From assembly GCF_014698475.1 (NCBI RefSeq), contig NZ_JACJTB010000024.1, positions 31,640 to 95,639 of the forward strand: DNA of 64,000 nt, read 5' to 3'. Below, piece after piece: positions 18,522 through 25,689 of the stretch. The DNA is from Nostoc spongiaeforme FACHB-130 (lineage in GTDB: Bacteria > Cyanobacteriota > Cyanobacteriia > Cyanobacteriales > Nostocaceae). Under the pieces are notes generated by a model, which worked only from the letters and a program-made list of their open reading frames with translations, ran no database searches and was not told the origin of the DNA. The position numbers and the translations under genes were made by a program. The first letter of the stretch is position 1, and every line of letters begins with the position of its first letter.

Positions 18522-19558
18522 AATTGGATTGGCTTGTATTTCGTTCTGAAACGATATCTTTGCGGATTGACCGCCGTGTACCACCAATGCTGTTATGTTT
18601 GGCAGTGGCTATTGTGGTGGCGATGGTGATGAATTTAGGACAGGGTGAATATCCGATTTCTCCCTTAGATATCGTCAAAACTGTATTGGGTATAGATACA
18701 GGCAACCCAGATCATGCTTTTGTGATTGATAATCTGCGTCTACCCCGTACCTTAGTAGCTGTCATGGTGGGAATGGCACTGGGGGTTGCTGGGACTATCT
18801 TTCAAGGCATCACACGCAACCCATTAGCTGACCCCAGTATTATTGGGATTAATGCAGGCGCAAGTTTAGCAGCCGTTTCTGTAATTGTACTATTGCCAAC
18901 AGCACCCATTTACGCTTTGCCTTTATCAGCCTTTGGCGGTGCTTTATTAATGGCTGGGTTAATTTACTCCTTAGCTTGGAACAATGGTAGTTCCCCCGTT
19001 TTATTTATTTTAATGGGCGTGGGTTTGTCTGCGATCGCCAGTGCTTTCACCAGTTTGATGATTACCTTTGGCAATATTTATAGCGTCAGTGATGCCTTAG
19101 TGTGGTTAGCGGGCAGTGTTTACGGACGCACCTGGGAACAAGTCTTTTCCTTCTTACCTTGGTTAATCGTTTTTGTGCCGATGGCATTGATATTAGCCAG
19201 ACAGTTGAACGCCTTAAATTTGGGGGATGATGTCGCCAAAGGTTTAGGAACTCGCGTGGAATGGCAACGGGGTTTACTGGTGCTAGTCGGTGTCGCCTTA
19301 GCTGGTGCAGCAGTCACCACAGCAGGAATGATTGGTTTTGTAGGATTAATTGCACCCCATATCGGCAGACAGTTAGTAGGTACAAATCATCAAGGCTTGA
19401 TTCCTATCTCGACATTGTTGGGAGGAATGTTAGTTGTAATAGCAGACTTTCTAGGAAGAACTATGTTTGCACCTATTGAAATTCCTTGTGGCATTGTGAC
19501 GGCTGCCGTCGGTGCGCCTTATTTCCTCTATTTGTTAATTCGTAATCGGAAGAAATAG
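18518..19558 (+). CDS. FecCD-family iron-siderophore ABC permease (second)
   Basis: A 346-residue partner permease: RLPRTLVAVMVGMALGVAGT, FQGITRNPLADPSIIGINAG, VWLAGSVYGRTWEQV, LGDDVAKGLG, and GMIGFVGLIAPHIGRQLVG are FecD/FhuB-type signatures. Its ATG overlaps the stop of the first permease by 4 nt. The conserved LGDDVAKGLG loop is the coupling helix that contacts the ATPase. A 179-nt gap holding a repeat element separates it from the ATPase gene, which could weaken co-transcription. Confidence 0.92.
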   Translation: MKLDWLVFRSETISLRIDRRVPPMLLCLAVAIVVAMVMNLGQGEYPISPLDIVKTVLGIDTGNPDHAFVIDNLRLPRTLVAVMVGMALGVAGTIFQGITRNPLADPSIIGINAGASLAAVSVIVLLPTAPIYALPLSAFGGALLMAGLIYSLAWNNGSSPVLFILMGVGLSAIASAFTSLMITFGNIYSVSDALVWLAGSVYGRTWEQVFSFLPWLIVFVPMALILARQLNALNLGDDVAKGLGTRVEWQRGLLVLVGVALAGAAVTTAGMIGFVGLIAPHIGRQLVGTNHQGLIPISTLLGGMLVVIADFLGRTMFAPIEIPCGIVTAAVGAPYFLYLLIRNRKK

Positions 19559-19569
19559 TTTTGTGAACT

Positions 19570-19709
19570 GGTATAACAAGGCAAAAGGCAAAAGTAAAAA
19601 GGCAAAAATAAAAAGAAAGAATTAGTGATATTACAAGCCTTTTAGCAATTCCAGATATTCACTGAGTATAGTCGAAGTATGGTCTGTTTATTTACGCCAA
19701 TTTGTACTA
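19570..19709. repeat. MITE-like element (TGTACTAG end), permease-ATPase gap
   Basis: The segment runs from GGTATAACAAGGC to GCCAATTTGTACTAG. It shares CAAGGCAAAAG, ACAAGCCTTTT, GCAATT, and ATGGTCTGTTTATTTACGCC with the element at 28289-28397, in the same order. The ends are imperfect inverted repeats. It contains no coding frame. It sits inside an otherwise compact ABC transporter operon. Confidence 0.65.
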
Positions 19710-19737
19710 GGTAAAAATCTGATTTTAATAATTTAAG

Positions 19738-20541
19738 ATGGTAAAAAATATGAAAGGCTTATCAACGAAAAGTTTATCTTTAGCTTATGATGGTGCGCCA
19801 ATTATTCGTGACTTGAATTTGGTAATTCCTGGCGGCAAAATTAGTGCTTTAGTAGGCGCAAATGGTTGTGGTAAATCCACTTTATTAAGAGGTTTAGCCA
19901 GACTTCTAAAACCTTATGGTGGTACAGTTTATCTTGATGGTCAATCTATTTTTAATCTTTCTACCAAAGAAGTAGCCCAACAATTGGGAATCTTGCCGCA
20001 AAATCCCCTAGCACCAGAAGGGCTAACCGTCAAAGACTTAGTAGGACAAGGACGTTACCCTTATCAAAACTGGCTACAACAATGGTCAGAAAAAGATGAA
20101 AAAATTGTCCAACAAGCACTCGAAATTACCAATTTATTAGATTTAGCAAACAGAGCCTTAGACACTTTATCTGGCGGACAAAGACAACGTGCTTGGATTG
20201 CAATGGCATTGGCACAAGATACAGATATTTTATTACTAGATGAACCGACCACTTTTTTAGATTTAGCACATCAAATAGAAGTCTTAGATTTGTTATATGA
20301 ATTAAACCAGCATCAAGGAAGAACTGTTGTAATGGTGCTGCATGATTTAAATCAAGCTTGTCGTTATGCAGATTATTTAGTGGCTGTCAAGCAAGGAAGA
20401 ATTTTTACGGCTGGAGAACCACAAAATGTTATGACAGAGGATATGGTACAAGAAGTATTTGGCTTAGAATGTCGGATTGTGCCTGATCCAATTGTTGGAA
20501 CACCAATGTGTGTTCCGATCGGGCGTAAGGGAGTCAAATAA
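19738..20541 (+). CDS. FecE/FhuC-type iron-siderophore ABC transporter ATPase
   Basis: A 267-residue ABC ATPase: Walker [13 protein letters not shown]-loop LGILPQNP, signature [10 protein letters not shown], Walker [14 protein letters not shown], and switch [13 protein letters not shown]. The GRYPYQNW stretch after the Q-loop and the tail [13 protein letters not shown] are typical of FecE/FhuC/BtuD ATPases. It should power the two permeases encoded just before it. ATG at 19738 is used; a second ATG lies four codons later (19750). Its 3' end overlaps a decayed kinase fragment on the other strand by 9 nt. Confidence 0.92.
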   Translation: MVKNMKGLSTKSLSLAYDGAPIIRDLNLVIPGGKISALVGANGCGKSTLLRGLARLLKPYGGTVYLDGQSIFNLSTKEVAQQLGILPQNPLAPEGLTVKDLVGQGRYPYQNWLQQWSEKDEKIVQQALEITNLLDLANRALDTLSGGQRQRAWIAMALAQDTDILLLDEPTTFLDLAHQIEVLDLLYELNQHQGRTVVMVLHDLNQACRYADYLVAVKQGRIFTAGEPQNVMTEDMVQEVFGLECRIVPDPIVGTPMCVPIGRKGVK

Positions 20542-20865
20542 ACGTTTGAGTAAATTCTCTGGAATACCTGGCATATTATCAATAAACCGAATGACAATAT
20601 GTTGTGTATCTGATACAGAAATCTGAATGCAGATATTACTAGATTTTGATTGAATTTGTTCGAGAGAACATTTTTGATCTCGTTCTTCTAAAGCATCTAA
20701 AGCGTTGACCAAAATGTTCATAAAAACCTGATTCAACTTTCTTGGATAGCATTCTACTAAAGGTAAGTTGCAACATTCTTTGATAACTGTAATTGCGGGA
20801 CGATTATGTTGTATCTTGTGAGGCTTGATCTGCAACCAATTGCATACTGATTGTGAGTATAGCAA
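20533..20865 (-). pseudogene. histidine kinase ATPase-domain remnant
   Basis: Read on the minus strand, the frame ending near 20533 contains NLPLVECYPRKLNQVFMNIL, then VNALDALEE, and later [19 protein letters not shown]. This matches the N-box and G1-box regions of cyanobacterial multi-sensor kinases (usual forms NQVFMNI.NAIDAL and DNGPGI). After RLFD the sequence no longer matches the G2-box (GTGLGLS) and enters the end of the ATPase gene. No sensor part or phosphoacceptor His precedes it. I read it as a truncated, decayed gene fragment. Confidence 0.7.
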
Positions 20866-21034
20866 GAGTGCGATCGCTGATTTTTAGATGAGCTTTTCTT
20901 AACTGCTGAAATTCGCTATTCACAATCATTACAGCGAAGTTTGACAGCCTGTCTTTTGACGAGGGGAATTTCATCAATTGACAATTATGAATGATATCGT
21001 CCGAAATGTACGTTGGTTTCAGAGAGAACACTCC

Positions 21035-21373
21035 ATGAAAAAAGTTATTTCCGTTTTGCTGTTAGGCATTGCTATCTTCACTTTTGCCTTCAGCACCCCC
21101 GCTTTAGCCGCCGACACCAGCAACGGAGCTAAAGTATTTAGTGCTAATTGCGCTTCTTGTCATGCAGGCGGTAAAAATTTAGTTCAAGCTAACAAGACCT
21201 TGAAAAAAGACGCTTTAGATAAGTACGGTATGAACTCAGCAGAGGCCATTATTGCTCAAGTAACAAATGGTAAAAATGCCATGCCTGCTTTTAAAGGTCG
21301 TCTAAAATCCAATCAAATTGAAGATGTAGCTGCTTACGTATTAGACGAAGCAAATAACAAAGACTGGAAATAG
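21035..21373 (+). CDS. petJ: cytochrome c6
   Basis: Soluble lumenal electron carrier from cytochrome b6f to photosystem I (or to the terminal oxidase), replacing plastocyanin when copper is scarce. The 112-residue precursor has a signal peptide [19 protein letters not shown] ending ALA at residue 25, giving an 87-residue mature protein. Haem attachment is Cys39-x-x-Cys42-His43 (CASCHAGG); the axial Met is residue 83 in [10 protein letters not shown]. The start at 21035 is set by the signal peptide; the frame extends upstream to 20978 without one. It lies between the iron-transport genes and a TPR gene. Confidence 0.95.
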   Translation: MKKVISVLLLGIAIFTFAFSTPALAADTSNGAKVFSANCASCHAGGKNLVQANKTLKKDALDKYGMNSAEAIIAQVTNGKNAMPAFKGRLKSNQIEDVAAYVLDEANNKDWK

Positions 21374-21457
21374 AGTATAGACTGGTATAGTCTTACAAAC
21401 TGCGGGGCGAATTGTCCCGCAGATTATGTTGTTTTGCCGAAATTGTCGACGATAATT

Positions 21458-22372
21458 ATGACTAATTTTTGGCGGTTTTTATTCAGTTTGCTAGTTGTGT
21501 TTTCTGTGACTTTTGCGAGTCAGCTTTTATTGCCGTCAACATCCTTGGCTCAACGTGTCTCTAACCAGTCTGTGGATTTAGGCGTTGTGCAGATGCAGCA
21601 AGGTAATTATGAACTAGCCATAGTTCACTTTAATCAAGCAATTGCCCAGAATGGAAAAAATGCTGTGGCTTATAGTAATCGCTGTTTGGCTTATCTTCAT
21701 TTACAAGATTACCATCAAGCGATCGCTGATTGTACACAAGCAATAAATTTTTCTCCAAATAATGTGGAAGCTTATCTGAATCGAGGACTAGCCCATTACA
21801 GACAAGGTAATTATCTCAGTGCGATTGACGATGATAATTTAGCGATCGCCCACAAACCCCAAGATTTTCGCGCCTACTATAATCGTGGTGTAGCGCATAA
21901 CGCTATTGGTGATCACACATCTGCAATCACGGATTTTAATTTGGCATTAACACAAATTCCATTAGTAGCCAATATATTCTTTGCAGATATTTACAATGAC
22001 AGAGGTTTAGCGCATTTTCAGTTGCATAACTTAGATGCAGCAATGCAAGACTTTCACTTAGCGATTCGCTTCAACGCTTATGATTACCGAGCTTATTTTA
22101 ACCTTGGTTGTGTCTGTGGTCGTAACGGAGACAACACCGCCGCCGTCAATCATTTTTCAGAAGTGATTAGATTAGATCCGAGTAATGGTCAAGCTTATTT
22201 GAATCGCGCCATAGCTCAATATTATCTGGGGTACAATCAAAGAGCGATCGCAGATTTAAATAAAGCATCTGAGTACTTTGAACAGCAAAACCAAAAAATT
22301 GCCTACGAGAGAACCAAAGATTTACTCCATCGTTTGCAGCAAGAAGTTCAACTTGCAATCCAAATAGGTTAA
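21458..22372 (+). CDS. exported TPR-repeat protein
   Basis: A 304-residue protein with an N-terminal hydrophobic signal segment (FWRFLFSLLVVFSVTFASQL, ending near SLAQ) and about seven tetratricopeptide repeats: QQGNYELAIVHFNQAI, LQDYHQAIADCTQAINFSPN, QGNYLSAIDDDNLAIAHKPQ, GDHTSAITDFNLAL, LHNLDAAMQDFHLAIRF, NGDNTAAVNHFSEVIRLDPS, YNQRAIADLNKASEYF. It is probably a periplasmic or lumenal protein-protein scaffold; the partner is unknown. The ATG at 21458 is chosen because it gives the signal peptide; the open frame begins at 21434. Confidence 0.8.
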   Translation: MTNFWRFLFSLLVVFSVTFASQLLLPSTSLAQRVSNQSVDLGVVQMQQGNYELAIVHFNQAIAQNGKNAVAYSNRCLAYLHLQDYHQAIADCTQAINFSPNNVEAYLNRGLAHYRQGNYLSAIDDDNLAIAHKPQDFRAYYNRGVAHNAIGDHTSAITDFNLALTQIPLVANIFFADIYNDRGLAHFQLHNLDAAMQDFHLAIRFNAYDYRAYFNLGCVCGRNGDNTAAVNHFSEVIRLDPSNGQAYLNRAIAQYYLGYNQRAIADLNKASEYFEQQNQKIAYERTKDLLHRLQQEVQLAIQIG

Positions 22373-22405
22373 TTCCACCTCATAAACAGGTAATTCATCA
22401 TTCTC

Positions 22406-22489
22406 AGTGCTGAGTGCTGAGTGCTGAGTGCTGAGTGCTGAGTGCTGAGTGCTGAGTGCTGAGTACTGAGTACTTTTTTACTCAGCACT
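22406..22489. repeat. heptameric tandem repeat (STRR type) AGTGCTG x8 plus variants
   Basis: Eight perfect AGTGCTG units start at 22406 and every 7 nt to 22455, then AGTACTG and AGTACT. After TTTTTT, the inverse ACTCAGCACT (22480-22489) follows, so the transcript can form a hairpin. Short tandem heptamers of this kind are characteristic of filamentous cyanobacterial genomes. The region separates the TPR gene from the small peptide gene. Confidence 0.9.
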
Positions 22490-22714
22490 TTGGCATTATG
22501 GTAAATACCCCGATTTCAGTTCTCTCAAGTCGGGAAACTCGCCTGGCGGTCTTTCAACTCAGCACTCTTCATTAAGCAATAGACAAAAACACTGCCATTA
22601 TGTCCATTTATTATATTTAAAAATATTGAATTTATCTCATTGCTTTGCAAACATCAAAATTAGACAAAACCTAAATTCATCTGTCTAATATTTACAAATC
22701 AAGGAGCAAAGCTA

Positions 22715-22945
22715 ATGACAAATATCACAATTAATCAATTAAATATTCTTGGTTATGAATTGTTTAATGATTCTGAAAGCTTTCTTGACGGGCTAAATAG
22801 CCAAGAAATACTATCTCTTGAAGGTGGTTTTTATTCAACACCATCTGGATTAAGTGCAGGCTATGGTGGTTTTGGTAGCTACAGTGGCTTTGGTGGCTTT
22901 GGTAGTTATGGTGGCTATGGCTTTGGATATAATTCCTTCTGTTAG
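22715..22945 (+). CDS. small double-glycine-leader peptide with Gly/Tyr/Phe-rich core (candidate secreted peptide or RiPP precursor)
   Basis: A 76-residue peptide. The first ~37 residues are acidic and polar (LGYELFNDSESFLDGL, then SQEILSLEGG) and end in Gly-Gly, as in leaders cut by C39-peptidase transporters. The ELFxDSESFL pattern recalls leaders of cyanobacterial bacteriocin-like precursors. The 38-residue remainder is almost only Gly, Tyr, Phe and Ser (GYGGFGSYSGFGGFGSYGGY) and ends in the sole cysteine. The gene has its own ribosome-binding site AAGGAG (22701-22706, 8 nt before ATG) and its own terminator at 22977, so expression is likely. No modifying enzyme or C39 transporter is in the window. 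A TonB-dependent receptor gene follows. Alternative: a Gly-rich surface or structural peptide. Confidence 0.75.
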   Translation: MTNITINQLNILGYELFNDSESFLDGLNSQEILSLEGGFYSTPSGLSAGYGGFGSYSGFGGFGSYGGYGFGYNSFC

Positions 22946-22976
22946 GTGTTAATTCATGAGCAAGTTAATTAACTAA

Positions 22977-23009
22977 AAGAGTAATTATGATTACTCTTCT
23001 AGTTTTTTT
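22977..23009 (+). terminator. rho-independent terminator of the small peptide gene
   Basis: AAGAGTAAT (22977-22985), loop TATG, ATTACTCTT (22990-22998), perfect stem, then CTAG and seven T. It isolates the small peptide gene from the TonB receptor gene. Confidence 0.88.
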
Positions 23010-23102
23010 CTTAGATTGAATCAATTTTTCAGACCAATAATATAGAATCCTAATATTTGCTTGATTCATGAATATTTGATGGGAAATATGACAAAATGTC
23101 TT

Positions 23103-23155
23103 TTGACAAGATTTTACAGTAACAGTAACAATACCTAGTAGTAATTATTGTTACT
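23103..23155 (+). promoter_or_regulatory. candidate promoter and overlapping operator of the TonB receptor gene
   Basis: TTGACA (23103-23108) is followed after 17 nt by TAACAA (23126-23131). The -10 lies inside the left arm of a perfect 9-bp inverted repeat, AGTAACAAT (23124-23132) and ATTGTTACT (23147-23155). A repressor on this repeat would block the promoter. AGTAACAGTAACA-type direct copies also occur just upstream. It does not match the Fur consensus closely. Confidence 0.55.
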
Positions 23156-23171
23156 TGGTGTGAGACAAGAA

Positions 23172-25271
23172 GTGAAAAAAAATTGTTGGCTGCTAGTTGC
23201 TGTACCTAATTTACTGATAACTCTACCTGCTGAAGCCATTGATACTGAAATTCAACAGCAAGCTGATACTGAATTAACTCCGATAACTTCAACTATTTCT
23301 GACTTAAAAGACATTGATTTACCGATTACTCGTGCCGAATTATTAACTCAAGAAACGAGTAATGAGAATGATATAGAATTTAAACAAGAAACCCCACCAG
23401 AAGCAGAAATCCAACCTGCTGATAATGCAGATATTTCTACAGAAGTTATTGGAGAACAAGATACTTTATCTGGCTCTACACCTGTTTATGTAATTGAAAA
23501 AGAAGAAATTCAAAAACAAGGTGCTACTAGCGTTGCAGATGTTTTAAAAAGATTACCTGGGTTTGCGATTAATGATGTCGGTCATGGCGCAGATATTCAC
23601 ACAGGCACATATTATCGTGGTGCTTCGATTAATCAGTCTGTATTTTTAATCAATGGCAGACCGATTAATAATAATATCAACACTTATCACGGCACAACCG
23701 ATTTAAATAGCATTCCAGTAGAATCAATCGAACGAGTCGAATTATCGAGCGGTGTCGCTTCTACTTTGTATGGTTCCTCAGCTTTTGGTGGAGTGGTGAA
23801 TATTATCACCAAAGAAGGTTATGGTAAACCAAAGCTAACTGGTAGTGTGGAATATGGCTCCTTAAGCTTAAATAATCAACAAACTAGTTTTAGTGGTTCA
23901 GTTGGGGCGGCGAGATATAATTTTAGCTTTGAAAGATTTTTTACCGATAACCGTTATCGTGTGCCTGTAGGTGCAGCAAATAGAGATGCTCAAGGTTTCT
24001 TATTCAACGCAGATACAGCGACAAGTACTTATTTTGGTAACATCGGCATAGATTTAAATCCTCGCAATACTTTAAATTTAGATGTGACTGCTTTGAGTAG
24101 CCGTCGAGGTTTAATTTATTTTGGTTTTCCGTTGCAGAGAGACCGTTTAGACCATGATGGTTTAAATATTGGTTTATCTTGGAAAGCTCGGTTAGGAAAT
24201 GGCGATCGCTCTAATTTAACCACTACCATTGGTTACAATCAAAACTATTTCAGTACCTACGGGCCGACAGGTAACTTTTATCGGACAGGGGCTTTGGATA
24301 CACAACAGTTTTCCGCCAGAGTAGACCATGAGTGGCAATTAGGGCAAAGCAATAAATTACGCTGGGGATTAGATTTAAAAAATACTAACTTAAACGGTGA
24401 TGTTTTAAGTACCAGCCCACAGCGTATCGCTAATAATGAAACCGAAAACCGAGATTTATTAAACACAGCTTTATTTGCTGTTAATAGTTGGAATATCAGC
24501 AAAAATTTTCAAATCGATTTAGGACTCAGACAGAGTTTTGATACAGAATTTGGTAACTATCTTAATCCGAGCGTCGGCTTGCGTTATGCCCTCACCCCCA
24601 CACTTGCAATGCGGGGAAGTTGGGCTGGCGGACAACGCAACCCCGGACTAGACCAGTTATATGTTTATGACACAGTGCATGGTTGGGAACCAAACCCTGA
24701 TTTAGACCCCGAAACCGGTTCGAGTTGGACTGCGGGAGTAGATGTCAAATTTGCCGAGAATTTAACTGGACAGTTTACTTATTTCGGCAGCAGTATCGAT
24801 AATCGTCTCGGTATTGTAGCTGGACGCTGGGCAAATATTGGGCTAGTAGATACCAACGGTTTAGAAGCAGCCTTACAACTCAGACTCAATTCTGGCTGGT
24901 CAACTTTTCTCAACTACACCTACACAGATGCTCAAATTAAAACAGGCTCAGAAAGGGGCTTGCAGTTGGGTTTGATTCCCTATTCTTTACTACAAGCTGG
25001 TGTTGGGTATCAAAATTCTGGTTGGCAAGCTAACTTGTATATGACCTACAACACTGGTGCAAGACGAGCCTTGTTTAATCGAACCGGAGACCAAATTACA
25101 GATTTTGCCCCATCCTATTTCAACTTAGATTTTAGTGGTCGCATCCCTGTAGCTGGCAATTTAGGGCTGACAGTTTACTTAGAAAACTTACTAGGTGAGC
25201 AATACGAGCGAGTAAATCGTATTTATAGCCCTGGGTTTACCTTTCGTTTGGGGTTAAGCTCAAGTTTGTAG
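23172..25271 (+). CDS. TonB-dependent outer-membrane receptor
   Basis: About 699 residues from the GTG at 23172 (MKKNCWLLVAVPNLLITLPAEA gives a signal-like start, cited here in part); the frame is open to TTG 23148 and GTG 23160. A ~90-residue acidic extension precedes the plug domain (TPVYVIEKEEIQKQGATSV, DVLKRLPGF, then SIERVELSSGVASTLYGSSA and GGVVNIITK). The 22-strand barrel follows, ending with a TonB-box-free C-terminus SPGFTFRLGLSSSL, typical of BtuB/FepA-like receptors. It imports ferric siderophores or similar ligands across the outer membrane using TonB-ExbBD, which are not in the window. The binding-protein-less ABC importer at 17490-20541 is a plausible partner. The ligand cannot be told from sequence. 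Confidence 0.9.
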   Translation: MKKNCWLLVAVPNLLITLPAEAIDTEIQQQADTELTPITSTISDLKDIDLPITRAELLTQETSNENDIEFKQETPPEAEIQPADNADISTEVIGEQDTLSGSTPVYVIEKEEIQKQGATSVADVLKRLPGFAINDVGHGADIHTGTYYRGASINQSVFLINGRPINNNINTYHGTTDLNSIPVESIERVELSSGVASTLYGSSAFGGVVNIITKEGYGKPKLTGSVEYGSLSLNNQQTSFSGSVGAARYNFSFERFFTDNRYRVPVGAANRDAQGFLFNADTATSTYFGNIGIDLNPRNTLNLDVTALSSRRGLIYFGFPLQRDRLDHDGLNIGLSWKARLGNGDRSNLTTTIGYNQNYFSTYGPTGNFYRTGALDTQQFSARVDHEWQLGQSNKLRWGLDLKNTNLNGDVLSTSPQRIANNETENRDLLNTALFAVNSWNISKNFQIDLGLRQSFDTEFGNYLNPSVGLRYALTPTLAMRGSWAGGQRNPGLDQLYVYDTVHGWEPNPDLDPETGSSWTAGVDVKFAENLTGQFTYFGSSIDNRLGIVAGRWANIGLVDTNGLEAALQLRLNSGWSTFLNYTYTDAQIKTGSERGLQLGLIPYSLLQAGVGYQNSGWQANLYMTYNTGARRALFNRTGDQITDFAPSYFNLDFSGRIPVAGNLGLTVYLENLLGEQYERVNRIYSPGFTFRLGLSSSL

Positions 25272-25304
25272 ACAGTTCAGTTAAGGCAATAACTTTAGAC
25301 TGGT

Positions 25305-25380
25305 GTAGGTTGGGTGGAGGAACGGAACCCAACATTCACGCATACTTTGTTGGGTTCCGCTATCGCTACACCCAACCTAC
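25305..25380. repeat. double nested palindromic repeat
   Basis: Outer arms GTAGGTTGGGTG (25305-25316) and CACCCAACCTAC (25369-25380), inner arms CGGAACCCAACA (25323-25334) and TGTTGGGTTCCG (25348-25359); both pairs are perfect 12-mers. The rest of the 25272-25689 gap shows no gene; the upstream region of the CHAT gene is included in it. Confidence 0.85.
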
Positions 25381-25689
25381 TATTCTCTTAACTTATTATC
25401 AGGTGTTTCAACTAGAAATATCGCCCTAACCTAAAAGGCGAGAGAGGAGCAACGAAAAATGTGGGTTTTAAGCCCCTACTCCTCTGCTCCCTTTTGCCAG
25501 ACATAATATGAGAGGCTGCTAAAAATGTTCTCTAGTTGTCATAATGAGGAATGAGCATTGTTTGAGCATGAAGATTTAGTGTAGGCCTATACTAAAATTT
25601 AATGTTCAAAAACAAAAATCCGGGTTTGGGCATCTATTGAGTATGAATGAGGGTTTGACAGCTAAAAACATTGAGATTGCGTTACTTGT

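Noticed and set aside
22406..22489. Tandem repeat considered as CRISPR
   Set aside because: 7-bp units without spacers; a simple tandem repeat.
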